A stretch of DNA of 64,000 nt from contig NZ_BOMN01000100.1 of NCBI RefSeq assembly GCF_016862215.1, positions 1-64,000 of the forward strand, written 5' to 3'. A program made the translations under genes and the position numbers. This document shows positions 33,633 through 42,393 of this stretch, one piece after another; within the stretch, counting starts at the first letter, position 1, and every line of letters starts with the position of its first letter. This DNA is from Winogradskya humida. Lineage in GTDB: Bacteria; Actinomycetota; Actinomycetes; Mycobacteriales; Micromonosporaceae. Under the pieces are notes generated by a model. It ran no database searches and was not told the DNA's origin. It worked only from the letters and a program-made list of their open reading frames with translations.

Positions 33633-34220
33633 TCAGATCGCCGGGCGCGAACGGTCCCGGTCCGCGAGGACGGCCATCAGGTCCTCGCGGGCGCGGGCCA
33701 CCCGGGACCGGATCGTCCCGATCGGACAGTCGCAGACCTCGGCGGCCTCGGCGTACGAGAGCCCGAGCAGCTGGGTCGCGACGAAGGCCTCCCGCCGCTC
33801 GCCCGGCAGCCCGCCGAGCAGGTCCCGCAGTGCGACGTCGTCCTCGAAGCGCGACCGGTGAGCCGCGGTGGCGGCGTCCGCCGCGGCCTGCCAGTCCTCG
33901 ACGACCGCGATGCGCGGGCGGCTGACCGCCGCGCGCACCTGATCGGCCGCGACCCGCCGGGCGATCGTGAACAGCCACGTCCGCGCGGTCGACCGGCCCG
34001 CGAACGACGGCAGGCTGCGCAGGGCACGCAGGTACGTCTCCTGGACCAGGTCCTCGATCTCGCCGGGGGCGGCCAGGTGATGCAGGAACCGCCACACCTG
34101 GCGCTGGGTGGCCCGGATGAACGCCGCCGCCGCGTCCGCGTCACCACGACCGGCGGCGAGCGCCCACCCGGTCACCTCGTCGTCGGTCACCCCGCCGCCG
34201 ATCGCTCCGCCGCCGGTCAC
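33633..34220 (-). CDS. ECF sigma factor
   Basis: 195 residues with sigma region 2 (DLVQETYLRALRSLPSFAGR and ARTWLFTIARRVAADQVR) and region 4 (LSYAEAAEVCDCPIGTIRSR), the two-domain layout of ECF factors. Its GTG overlaps the stop of the upstream ycnI-like gene by 4 bp (GTGA), so the two are translationally coupled. There is no anti-sigma gene. The link with a copper-binding protein recalls SigC-type factors of mycobacteria, and control by metal or envelope state is possible (inference). Confidence 0.9.
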   Translation of the reverse strand: MTGGGAIGGGVTDDEVTGWALAAGRGDADAAAAFIRATQRQVWRFLHHLAAPGEIEDLVQETYLRALRSLPSFAGRSTARTWLFTIARRVAADQVRAAVSRPRIAVVEDWQAAADAATAAHRSRFEDDVALRDLLGGLPGERREAFVATQLLGLSYAEAAEVCDCPIGTIRSRVARAREDLMAVLADRDRSRPAI

Positions 34221-34999
34221 TCCGCCTTAGTCGCGGAGACCGAAGGCTTGTCGTCCTGAGCCGGGGACTTGCCGCCCTGGACCGGGGCAGGCGCGGAGAC
34301 CAGGGACGGCGCGTGGGAGCCGGAGCGACGGTACGCGAGCAGCCCGAGCACCAGCGCCACCAGACCGAGAACGATGCCGGCGATCCCCGTCCAGGACCCG
34401 TCGCCGTCGTCCGAAGAAGTCTCGGCGGTGACCGTGGGAGTCGTCGCGGCGGTGTCCGTGGCGGCGGCCGGGGTGAGCTTGAGGACCGGGGCGGGCTTCT
34501 CGGGTTCGGTGCCGTCCGTGGTGGGCTCGTCGATCCAGCGCACGATCGTACCGTCGGAGTAGGTCTGCAGGGCCTTGAAGACCATCTGGCCGGCCTCGGG
34601 CAGCGGGCCGAGCGAGACGTCGAACTCCTGGAACTGTCCCGGCTTGATCGCCGCGTCGCCGGTCGCCGTCCAGGTGAGTTTCCGGACGGCCTCGGTGATC
34701 TGCGTGCCGTGGGCCTCGATCGGCTTGGCCAGCACGGCCTTCTCGGCGGCGAGGGTCCAGCCGGGGATCGGTTTGAGCGACACCGACGCGATCGGGGTCT
34801 CCTCGGGCAGCGTGACCTCGAGCTTGGTGGTGTTCGTGCTGTCCGTCTCGTTCGGCACCCGGAAGGTGACCTTCGCGTAGCCACCTTGCGTGGCGGTGCC
34901 CGGGTTGACGGTCACATGCGCGGATGCGGGCACGGCAAGAGCGAGGGTGAACGCGGCGACCAGACCGCCGACCACACCCGAACGCTTCAGCAGGGACAT
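34217..34999 (-). CDS. ycnI: YcnI-like (DUF1775) copper-binding membrane protein
   Basis: 260 residues from ATG 34999 (GGAAGG upstream). A signal peptide is followed by HVTVNPGTATQGGYAKVTFR at the mature N-terminus; in YcnI the first His of the mature protein binds Cu(II). The DUF1775 domain contains the conserved IPGWT segment. An acidic linker leads to a single C-terminal membrane helix (GIAGIVLGLVALVLGLLAY) and a short cytoplasmic tail. In other bacteria YcnI works with CopCD/PCuAC in copper homeostasis; here its partner is an ECF sigma factor. Confidence 0.85.
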   Translation of the reverse strand: MSLLKRSGVVGGLVAAFTLALAVPASAHVTVNPGTATQGGYAKVTFRVPNETDSTNTTKLEVTLPEETPIASVSLKPIPGWTLAAEKAVLAKPIEAHGTQITEAVRKLTWTATGDAAIKPGQFQEFDVSLGPLPEAGQMVFKALQTYSDGTIVRWIDEPTTDGTEPEKPAPVLKLTPAAATDTAATTPTVTAETSSDDGDGSWTGIAGIVLGLVALVLGLLAYRRSGSHAPSLVSAPAPVQGGKSPAQDDKPSVSATKAE

Positions 35000-35086
35000 C
35001 TCAGGCCTTCCGACTCGGGTCGGCCCGGCGGCAGCGCCGGACCCGGTCATTGGTCGGCGCCCGCCCCGGAAAAGTTCCCGGGCAAA

Positions 35087-36448
35087 TTACGGGGTGGCTG
35101 GGAGGCGGACCTCGGCGGTCAGGCCGGGTGGCGGGACCGTGCCCTTGAGGGCGACCGTGCCGTGGTGGCGGCGGACGAGTTCGCGGACGATGGCCAGGCC
35201 GAGACCGGAGCCGCCCGCGTCGCGGGCGCGGCCGTCGTCGAGGCGGGTGAACCGGTCGAAGACACGGGTACGGTCGGCGGCGGGAATGCCCGGGCCGTCG
35301 TCGGCCACCGTGATCTTCCGGTACGCGCCGTCGGCCGTCACCGCCAGCCGCACGGCCGCATGAGCGTGGCGCACGGCGTTGTCGAGCAGATTCGCGACCA
35401 CACGGGCGAGCGCGTCGCGATCACCGGTCACCCGCAACGGCACCGCCGGACGTTCGTACTCGATCGCCGGGTACCGGGCCGCCACCTCCGCGAGCAGCTG
35501 ACCGAGCTCGACCTCCTCGCTCTTCGGCGGCAGCGCCCGGGTCGTGGCGTCGTCCGCGCGGGCGAGCAGGAGCAGGTCGTCGACGAGGCGGCTCAGGCGT
35601 TCGACGTCGGTGAGCAGGTCACCGGCGAGGGCGGGCCAGTCCGTGTCGTCCGGGAGCAGCTGCGAGACCTCCAGCTCGGTACGCATGTTCGTGAGTGGAC
35701 TGCGCAGCTCGTGCGCGGCGTCGGCGACGAAAGCGCGCTGCCGGGCCCGGGCGGTTTCCAGGCGGTGCAGCATGTCGTTCAGCGTCACGGCCAGCCGGTG
35801 GATCTCGTCGCCCGAGTCCGGCACGGGCAGCCGCCCCGGCCGCGCCCCGCCGGTGATGTCCTCGGCGCCGGCGCGCAGCGACTCGACCGGGCGCAGCGCC
35901 GCGCCGACCAGCCGCCACGACACCAGGGCGAGCAGGCCGACCAGGGGCAGGAACGTCACGAGCAGCGTGGTGCGCAGCAGGTCGACACTCTGGGTCAGGT
36001 CCTGGGTGGGGCGGGCGACGAGGACGGTGACGCGGCTGGTCACCGGGCCCGCCATGACGGCGACGACCCGCGCCCGGCCGTCGAGCCCGATCCGGTATCC
36101 CGGAATGTACATGCCCTCGCCGTCCCCGAGGGCGCTGCGCTCCCGGGCGTAGAGGATCGGGGTCAGGCGGTCGGCGCCCGCGGATCCCGCCACGATGCTC
36201 CCATCGGCGGCGACGACCTGGACGCGTACGGTGGGAGAGGCCGGAACCGGGTCGGAGAGCGTCCCCGAATCCACGAGCCCGGCCACCGCCCTGGCCGTTT
36301 CGAGGGCTTCGCTGGTCGCCGTGCGCTGCAGCGTGAAGTGCATGGTCGCGACCAGGACCATCCCGCCGCCGGCCAGCCCGAGCGCCAGCGTCACCACGGA
36401 GACCAGCAGCAGCCGCGCCCGCAAACTGAGGCGGCGTACCCAGGACAT
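35087..36448 (-). CDS. Sensor histidine kinase of an OmpR-type pair
   Basis: 453 residues. Membrane segment 1 (about 11-35), an extracytoplasmic sensor (36-165), membrane segment 2 (about 170-190), HAMP, HisKA with the phospho-acceptor in FVADAAHELRSPLTNMR, and HATPase_c with NLLDNAVRHA, DDGPGIP and GSGLGLAIV. Its start overlaps the regulator stop (ATGA). The signal is unknown. Confidence 0.95.
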   Translation of the reverse strand: MSWVRRLSLRARLLLVSVVTLALGLAGGGMVLVATMHFTLQRTATSEALETARAVAGLVDSGTLSDPVPASPTVRVQVVAADGSIVAGSAGADRLTPILYARERSALGDGEGMYIPGYRIGLDGRARVVAVMAGPVTSRVTVLVARPTQDLTQSVDLLRTTLLVTFLPLVGLLALVSWRLVGAALRPVESLRAGAEDITGGARPGRLPVPDSGDEIHRLAVTLNDMLHRLETARARQRAFVADAAHELRSPLTNMRTELEVSQLLPDDTDWPALAGDLLTDVERLSRLVDDLLLLARADDATTRALPPKSEEVELGQLLAEVAARYPAIEYERPAVPLRVTGDRDALARVVANLLDNAVRHAHAAVRLAVTADGAYRKITVADDGPGIPAADRTRVFDRFTRLDDGRARDAGGSGLGLAIVRELVRRHHGTVALKGTVPPPGLTAEVRLPATP

Positions 36449-37107
36449 CAGGCTCCGGACAGGCGGTAGCCCGCGCCGCGGACGGTCTCCAGGCGGTCGC
36501 GGCCGATCTTGCGGCGCAGGTATCCGGCGTAGACCTCGACGGCGTTCGCGGCGGTGTCGACGGCGGCGTCCCAGACGTGGTCGAGGAGCTCGGTCTTGGA
36601 GACGACCTCGCCGGGGCGGCGGATCAGGTATTCGAGCAGCGCGAACTCGCGGGCGGTGAGGACGACCTCCTCGCCGGCGACGGTGACCCTGCGCAGGGCC
36701 GGGTCGAGCTCGACGTCGCCGTGACGCAGGACGGCCGGGCGTTGCGGGGTGCCCCGGCGCAGCAACGCGCGCAGCCGGGCGAGCAGCACGACGTACGAGA
36801 AGGGCTTGGTCAGGTAGTCGTCGGCGCCGCAGTCGAGCCCGTCGGCCTGGTCGTACTCGCCGTCCTTGGCCGAGAGCATCAGCACCGGCAGCCATTTACG
36901 CTCGGCGCGCAGCTGGCGCACGACGCGGTAACCGGAGAGCCGGGGCAGCATGACGTCGAGGATCATCGCGTCGTAGTCGCCGTGCCGGGCGAGCTCGAGC
37001 CCGTCCTGCCCGTCCCCGGCTATGTCGACGGCGAATCCCTCGGCCATCAGCCCCCGGCGCAGCGCGACCGCGAGCCGTTCCTCATCCTCCACCACCAGCA
37101 CCCGCAC
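36448..37107 (-). CDS. OmpR/PhoB-type response regulator
   Basis: 219 residues. The receiver domain starts MRVLVVEDEERLAVALRRGL, with phospho-acceptor D51 in MILDVMLPRLSG and the conserved lysine in TKPFS. The C-terminal winged helix has LTAREFALLEYLIRRPGEVV. The start is a GTG with AAGG upstream. It forms a cognate pair with the overlapping kinase. Confidence 0.95.
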   Translation of the reverse strand: MRVLVVEDEERLAVALRRGLMAEGFAVDIAGDGQDGLELARHGDYDAMILDVMLPRLSGYRVVRQLRAERKWLPVLMLSAKDGEYDQADGLDCGADDYLTKPFSYVVLLARLRALLRRGTPQRPAVLRHGDVELDPALRRVTVAGEEVVLTAREFALLEYLIRRPGEVVSKTELLDHVWDAAVDTAANAVEVYAGYLRRKIGRDRLETVRGAGYRLSGA

Positions 37108-37149
37108 TCCCCTACCTTGGCACGTGCGGGCCAGCCGGCGAATCCGATC

Positions 37150-37707
37150 TCAGCGTGGCCTCAGGGAAAGCCCGTCCATGACCACGTCCAGCAGGTGACG
37201 CGAGCGGTTCTCCCAGTTCTCGTTGTCGAGGCGCCACAGGAACCCCACAAGCAGCAGCACCTCCTCGGCGTCGATGTCCGGCCGCAGGCTGCCGGCCTGC
37301 TGGCCGGCGGTGAGCAGCGAGGTGATCGCCTCGATCACCCGGTCGTAGTAGACCCCGGACAGCTCGGCCCGGGTGGCGGCGTGCACGGCCTCCGCCACTC
37401 CATGCTTGATCCTTCCGTACGCGGCCAGGCGGTCGAACCACAGCCGAAGCGCCACCACGGGCGGGTTCGCCGCGAGCAGGGCCGGGGCAGCGTCGATCAG
37501 GCGCTCGACGTCGTCGCGGTAGGCGGCGAGCAGCAACGATTCCCGCGTCGGGAAATGCCTGTACAGCGTGCCCTGCCCGACGCCCGCCTGCTTCGCGATC
37601 GACTGCAGCGTCGCGTCGCTCGTCACGGCCAGCGCCGCGATGGCGACCTCGAGGATCTTCGCGCGGTTCTGCTCGGCGTCCGATCGCCTCGGTGTCACAG
37701 GGCACAC
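37150..37707 (-). CDS. TetR-family repressor
   Basis: 185 residues with N-terminal helix-turn-helix TLQSIAKQAGVGQGTLYRHF and a helical ligand-binding domain. The start is a GTG at 37707; a second GTG three codons later is also possible. It diverges from the SDR gene, and the 96-bp gap has two copies of a GGACA-N2-TGTCC site, so it very probably represses both itself and the SDR. Confidence 0.9.
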   Translation of the reverse strand: MCPVTPRRSDAEQNRAKILEVAIAALAVTSDATLQSIAKQAGVGQGTLYRHFPTRESLLLAAYRDDVERLIDAAPALLAANPPVVALRLWFDRLAAYGRIKHGVAEAVHAATRAELSGVYYDRVIEAITSLLTAGQQAGSLRPDIDAEEVLLLVGFLWRLDNENWENRSRHLLDVVMDGLSLRPR

Positions 37708-37726
37708 TCCCGGGTCGCTGGTTAAC

Positions 37727-37772
37727 CGGACACATGTCCGCTACCGTCGGAGGAACAAGTGGACAGCTGTCC
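37727..37772. promoter_or_regulatory. Twin TetR operators
   Basis: GGACACATGTCC (37728-37739) and GGACAGCTGTCC (37761-37772) share GGACA-N2-TGTCC and are 33 bp apart, about three helical turns. They lie between the divergent TetR and SDR genes. Confidence 0.75.
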
Positions 37773-37803
37773 GCTTGAGTTTACGCGTACCGGAGGAATC
37801 ACC

Positions 37804-38511
37804 ATGACCAAGGTCATTGCCGTCACCGGGGCAAGCAGCGGGATCGGCGAGGCGACCGCGCTGCGGCTGGCCCGAGCCGGGCACCAGCTCGTTCTGGGCG
37901 CCCGCCGGGAGGACCGCCTGGCAGATCTCGCGGCCCGCATCGGTGACCGGGCCGTCTTCCTGCGCACCGACGTGCGGCGACGCGGCGACATGGCCGCCCT
38001 CGTCGCCCTCGCGCAGGAGCGGTTCGGCCGCCTCGACGTGCTGGTCGGCAACGCCGGTATCGGGATCGTCGCGCCTCTGGACGACCTGGGCGTCGAGGGC
38101 TGGGAGGACATGATCGACGTCAACATCAAGGGTTTTCTGTACGGGGTGGCAGCGGCCCTGCCCGTCTTCCGCGCGCAGGGCACCGGGCACTTCGTGACCA
38201 CGCTGTCGACGGCCGGGCTCAAGGTCGTGCCGGGGATGGCCGTCTACGCGGGCACGAAGAACGCTGTGCGCACGATGAGCGAGGGCCTGCGTCAGGAGGC
38301 GGGCGCCGGGCTGCGCGTCACGACCGTCTCCCCCGGTGTCACCGCCACCGACTTCGTGAGCTCGTCCATCGCCGCCCCGGAGGTCCGCGCGAGCTACGAG
38401 GCGATGGCGATCTCCCCGGACGCCATCGCGCGGGCCGTCGAGTTCGCGATCGACCAGCCCGCGGACGTCGACGTCAACGAGATCGTCGTGCGCCCGACCG
38501 CCCAGGGCTGA
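37804..38511 (+). CDS. Short-chain dehydrogenase/reductase
   Basis: 235 residues, classical SDR. It has the cofactor motif T-G-A-S-S-G-I-G, the N-A-G stretch in VGNAGIG, catalytic Ser in TTLSTAGLK and Y-x-x-x-K in YAGTK. Basic residues after the second strand (GARREDRL) favour NADP(H). GGAGGAATC precedes the ATG. Substrate unknown; the divergent TetR gene probably responds to it or a toxic analogue. Confidence 0.9.
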   Translation: MTKVIAVTGASSGIGEATALRLARAGHQLVLGARREDRLADLAARIGDRAVFLRTDVRRRGDMAALVALAQERFGRLDVLVGNAGIGIVAPLDDLGVEGWEDMIDVNIKGFLYGVAAALPVFRAQGTGHFVTTLSTAGLKVVPGMAVYAGTKNAVRTMSEGLRQEAGAGLRVTTVSPGVTATDFVSSSIAAPEVRASYEAMAISPDAIARAVEFAIDQPADVDVNEIVVRPTAQG

Positions 38512-38598
38512 TCAGGGCATTACCCTTAGGTGGTCTTCTCAGCGGCGTCACAGGCTCCCCGGCGCACTCTATGAGCAGGACAACGGAGGGTGGACATC

Positions 38599-39735
38599 AT
38601 GAGTGGTGTGTTCAGGTCGAGGCCGGCACTGCGCTGGCTGGTTCCGACGGCGGCCGCGGTCGTCGTCATCGGGGGCGGCGCCGCCGCGGGCACCATCGCG
38701 GCCAGCGCGGACCCCACGCTGCCGGAGCGCAGCGCCGCCCAGCTGCTGGTCGACGTGCAGAGCGCGAAGGTCGACGGGCTGTCCGGCACCGTCGTGCAGA
38801 CCGCCGATCTGGGGCTGCCTGCACTGCCCGGGGTCACCGGCGGGTCGGGCAGCGGCGCGGACCTCATGAAGCTCGTGTCGGGCAGCAACACCGCACGGGT
38901 CTGGTACGCCGGGGAGGACAAGGTCCGCCTCGCCCTGTTGGGCACGCTCGGCGAGACCGACGTGATCCGCAACGGCACCGACGTCTGGACGTGGCGCAGC
39001 AGCGACAACTCCGCCGTGCACGCGAAGATCCCGGCGGACGCCCTGACGAAGAAGGACAAGGCGCTGCCGGCGGGCGTGCCGCAGACCCCGCAGGAAGCGG
39101 CTGACGCCGCCCTCGCCGCGGTCGGCCCGAGCACGGCCGTCACCACGACGGGCGCGGCCAAGGTCGCCGGGCGCGACGCGTACGAGCTGGTGCTCACGCC
39201 GAAGGACGCCGCGTCGCTGGTCGGCCAGGTCCGCCTCGCGATCGACGGCGAGAAGCACATCCCGCTCGGCGTCGACGTCTACGCCAAGGGTGTCGACACC
39301 CCGGCGCTGCGGATCGCGTTCCAGCAGGTCAGCTTCGAGACGCCGGACCCGGAGCAGTTCGTCTTCACCCCGCCCGCGGGCACGAAGGTGACCGAGCCGA
39401 GCACCGCCGAGCTGGAGAAGCAGCACGGATCGCTCGGCGACAAGGCCGCCGCCGACGCGAAGGCCAAGGGCGAGGGCACGAAGGTCGTCGGCGAGGGCTG
39501 GACGTCGGTGCTGGTCGCGACGCTGCCGAAGGAAGACGGCGGCAGCACGGCGGGCAAGGGCGCCGATACCGCTCAGCTCGACGCCATCACGAACAGCCTG
39601 CCGAAGGTCAGCGGCACGTGGGGCAGCGGCCGGCTGCTGCAGAGCGCCCTGTTCAGCGCGCTGCTCACCGACGACGGCCGGGTCCTCGTCGGCGCGGTCG
39701 CCCCGGAGAAGCTGTACGAGGCCGCGGGTAAGTGA
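38599..39735 (+). CDS. Secreted LolA-like (DUF2092-type) protein
   Basis: 378 residues from ATG 38599 (GGAGGG eight bases upstream). An N-terminal membrane segment WLVPTAAAVVVIGGGAAAG acts as signal or anchor; there is no lipobox cysteine. The body resembles LolA/LppX-type beta-sheet lipid carriers (SGSNTARVWYAGEDKVRLAL, then DVWTWRSSDNSA). It ends 1 bp before an ABC ATPase gene, suggesting a three-gene export or lipid-handling system. Confidence 0.75.
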   Translation: MSGVFRSRPALRWLVPTAAAVVVIGGGAAAGTIAASADPTLPERSAAQLLVDVQSAKVDGLSGTVVQTADLGLPALPGVTGGSGSGADLMKLVSGSNTARVWYAGEDKVRLALLGTLGETDVIRNGTDVWTWRSSDNSAVHAKIPADALTKKDKALPAGVPQTPQEAADAALAAVGPSTAVTTTGAAKVAGRDAYELVLTPKDAASLVGQVRLAIDGEKHIPLGVDVYAKGVDTPALRIAFQQVSFETPDPEQFVFTPPAGTKVTEPSTAELEKQHGSLGDKAAADAKAKGEGTKVVGEGWTSVLVATLPKEDGGSTAGKGADTAQLDAITNSLPKVSGTWGSGRLLQSALFSALLTDDGRVLVGAVAPEKLYEAAGK

Positions 39736-39736
39736 C

Positions 39737-40669
39737 ATGACAGACCTCGCGGTCGCCTCACACGGGCTGACCAAGCGGTTCGGCAGCCAGGTCGCGGTGG
39801 ACGCCGTCGACCTGGCTGTCCCGCGAGGGGCCGTGTTCGGCTTCCTCGGGCCCAACGGCTCCGGGAAGACCACCACCATCCGGATGCTGCTGGGGCTCAT
39901 CACGCCGACCGCGGGCGGGCACGAGCTGCTCGGCCGGGCGATGCCGGATCGGGCGGCCGATGTGCTGCCCCGGGTCGGTGCGCTGGTCGAGGGGCCGGGC
40001 TTCCACCCGTACCTGTCGGGGCGGGACAATCTGCGCCGGGTCGACGCCGCCGACCGTACGGCCGAGGGTCGCACCGCCGAGGCCCGCATCGCCGCCGCGC
40101 TGGACCGGGTCGGGCTCTCCGCGGCGGCCGCCAAGCGGTACCGCACCTACTCGCTGGGCATGAAGCAGCGGCTGGCGATCGCCGCGGCCCTGCTCGTGCC
40201 CCGTGAGCTGCTCATTCTCGACGAGCCGACGAACGGCCTCGACCCGCAGGGCACCCGCGAGGTACGCACCCTGGTCGCCGCGCTCGCCGCCGAGGGGTCG
40301 ACCGTGCTGCTCAGCACGCACCTGCTCGCCGAGGTGGAGCAGGTCTGCACCCACGTCGGCGTCATGCACCGCGGCAAACTCGTCGCGCAGGAGCCGCTCG
40401 GCAAGCTGCGCGCCGACGCCGCACCGATGGCCCGGGTGCTCACCGATCAGCCCGGGGCCGCGGCGACGGTGCTGCGCGCGATGGGGCTCACCGAGGTCAC
40501 CGAGACAGCGGCCGAGGCATCGGGGCGGCTGGGCGCGGCGGCACCGGAGAAGGTTGTCGCGGCGCTGGTGCACGACGGGGTGCCGGTCCGTGGGTTCACC
40601 GTGCAGGCGCCCAGCCTGGAAGACGTGTTCGTGCAGCTCACCGGGCGGGGATTCGATGTCTCAAGTTAA
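39737..40669 (+). CDS. ABC transporter ATP-binding protein
   Basis: 310 residues. Walker A GPNGSGKTT, signature YSLGMKQRLAIA, Walker B LLILDEPTNGLD and the switch histidine region LLSTHLLAEVEQ are all present. The C-terminal ~80 residues are the extension of drug/antibiotic exporter ATPases. It overlaps the permease gene by 14 bp. Confidence 0.95.
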   Translation: MTDLAVASHGLTKRFGSQVAVDAVDLAVPRGAVFGFLGPNGSGKTTTIRMLLGLITPTAGGHELLGRAMPDRAADVLPRVGALVEGPGFHPYLSGRDNLRRVDAADRTAEGRTAEARIAAALDRVGLSAAAAKRYRTYSLGMKQRLAIAAALLVPRELLILDEPTNGLDPQGTREVRTLVAALAAEGSTVLLSTHLLAEVEQVCTHVGVMHRGKLVAQEPLGKLRADAAPMARVLTDQPGAAATVLRAMGLTEVTETAAEASGRLGAAAPEKVVAALVHDGVPVRGFTVQAPSLEDVFVQLTGRGFDVSS

Positions 40670-41507
40670 GATCCGGCGCCGCGTCTCGTCCCGGTTCCTC
40701 GCGTCCGAGGTGCGGCTGATCGCGGTCCGGCGGCGTAACCAGGCCGGGCTTGCCGCGCTGGCAGCCGTACCCGTCGTCATTGCCATTGCCATGAAGGTGG
40801 CCGCGCCGGACCGCACCGGCCGCGGCCAGGGTGGCGGCCCGGACTTCTTCTCCCAGATCCTCAGCAACGGCTTCTTCGTCGCGCTCGCGGGCATCGGGGT
40901 GGAGCTGACGCTCTTCCTGCCGATCGCGATCGCGATGCTCGCCGGTGACGCCGTCGCGGGCGAGGCCAACCAGGGCACCCTGCGCTACCTGCTGACCGTT
41001 CCGGTCGGGCGGATCAGACTGCTGGCCGTGAAGTACGCGGGGATCGTGATGGGCGCCTTCCTGGCCCCGCTCGTCGTCGCGACATCGGGGATCCTCGCCG
41101 GGCTGCTGCTCTTCGGCGGCGGCGACGTCACCACGCTCTCCGGCACCTCGATCAGCTTCGGCGCGGGGCTGCTCCGCCTGCTCGGCGTCTGCCTCTACCT
41201 CGGCGTCTGCCTCACGGCGCTCGGAGCGGTCGGGCTGTTCCTGTCGACGCTGACGGAGCAGCCGATGGGGGCCACGATCGCGCTGACCATGCTGACCGTG
41301 GCGAGCTTCGTGCTCGGGCAGATCCCCCAGCTGGACTGGCTCCACCCGTACCTGCTCACCCAGCACTGGCAGGACTTCGGCGAGCTGCTGCGCGACCCGG
41401 TCTCGCTGAGCGCGCTGCAGCCCGGGCTGCTGACCGCCGGCGCGTACATCGCGGTGTTCCTCTGCGCCGCCTGGGCACGCTTCGCCGGCCGGGACATCAC
41501 CAGCTGA
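40656..41507 (+). CDS. ABC transporter permease (ABC-2 type)
   Basis: 283 residues from the ATG at 40656. About six membrane segments; the order of a long first loop (RTGRGQGGGPDFFSQI) and GEANQGTLRYLLTVPVGRIR is typical of ABC-2 export permeases (NatB/CcmB-like). It pairs with the overlapping ATPase. The exported substrate is unknown; the secreted LolA-like protein upstream may receive it. Confidence 0.9.
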   Translation: MSQVKIRRRVSSRFLASEVRLIAVRRRNQAGLAALAAVPVVIAIAMKVAAPDRTGRGQGGGPDFFSQILSNGFFVALAGIGVELTLFLPIAIAMLAGDAVAGEANQGTLRYLLTVPVGRIRLLAVKYAGIVMGAFLAPLVVATSGILAGLLLFGGGDVTTLSGTSISFGAGLLRLLGVCLYLGVCLTALGAVGLFLSTLTEQPMGATIALTMLTVASFVLGQIPQLDWLHPYLLTQHWQDFGELLRDPVSLSALQPGLLTAGAYIAVFLCAAWARFAGRDITS

Positions 41508-41511
41508 AACC

Positions 41512-41526
41512 GGGACCTTCGGCACT
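41512..41526. promoter_or_regulatory. DevR/DosR-box-like site
   Basis: GGGACCTTCGGCACT resembles the GGGACTTTnnGnCCC palindrome bound by DevR/DosR. It lies 36 bp before a universal stress gene that is followed by a DevS-like kinase, the standard genomic setting for that regulon. Confidence 0.5.
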
Positions 41527-41561
41527 GCCCCGGTGACGCTGCCCGGCGTTGAATCAGAAGC

Positions 41562-42371
41562 ATGATCGTTGCAGGTACGGACGGAACAGCATCGGGTGAG
41601 GCCGCCGTGCGATGGGCCGCGCGGGAGGCCGCACGCCGGGACACCACACTGCGCATCCTGTACGCGTACGACGAGCACCACCTCGCCGCCCCGGTGCTGG
41701 ACGCCGCCGTCGTCCAGGCCCGCGCGGCCGCGCCGTTCGCGATCCGGATCGAGGCCGTCGCGGTCGCCGGTGACCCCGTGCCGGCGCTGCTCGCCATCGA
41801 GGACGCCGCGCTGATCGTGCTCGGCAACCGGGGCCGGGGCGGGTTCGCGAGTCTGCTGCTCGGATCGGTCAGCCAGCGCGTCGCCACGTACGCGAGGACA
41901 CCCGTCGTCGTCGTGCGGGGCCGCTCCGGCATGCCCGGGCCGATCGTCGCCGGCGTGGATGACTCCGACTCCGCCGAGGCGGTCCTGGAAACCGCGTTCT
42001 CCGCCGCCGCGGGGCGCGGGGCTCCGCTCGCCGCTGTCCGCGGGGTTTCCTTCGCGGCCGTGGGGGCGTCCCCGCCCGCCGGCGTCCCGGAGCGGGAGCG
42101 CGAGGAGACCGAGCGACTGGAGGCCCAGCTCGCGCCCTGGCGGGACCGGTTCCCCGACGTCGACGCCGAGGCGGTGGTCTCCCCGGACGGCGCGGCGGCC
42201 GTCCTCGTCGCCGTCTCCCACAGCGCCCGCCTCATGATCGTCGGCAGCCGCGGCCACGGCACGGTCACCAACGCCCTGCTCGGCTCCACCGGCATGCAAC
42301 TCCTGCACCACGCCGGCTGCCCGGTCCTCATCGTCCGCGGCCGGCGGGTCGCAGCCACGCTCCGATCCTGA
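41562..42371 (+). CDS. Tandem-domain universal stress protein
   Basis: 269 residues with two UspA domains. Each has the ATP-binding loop: GNRGRGGFASLLLGSVSQRV in the first and GSRGHGTVTNALLGSTGMQL in the second. Such proteins in actinomycetes are induced in hypoxia or stationary phase through DevR. It precedes the GAF kinase by 22 bp. Confidence 0.9.
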   Translation: MIVAGTDGTASGEAAVRWAAREAARRDTTLRILYAYDEHHLAAPVLDAAVVQARAAAPFAIRIEAVAVAGDPVPALLAIEDAALIVLGNRGRGGFASLLLGSVSQRVATYARTPVVVVRGRSGMPGPIVAGVDDSDSAEAVLETAFSAAAGRGAPLAAVRGVSFAAVGASPPAGVPEREREETERLEAQLAPWRDRFPDVDAEAVVSPDGAAAVLVAVSHSARLMIVGSRGHGTVTNALLGSTGMQLLHHAGCPVLIVRGRRVAATLRS

Positions 42372-42393
42372 GGCGGCCACTACTATCGGGCCC

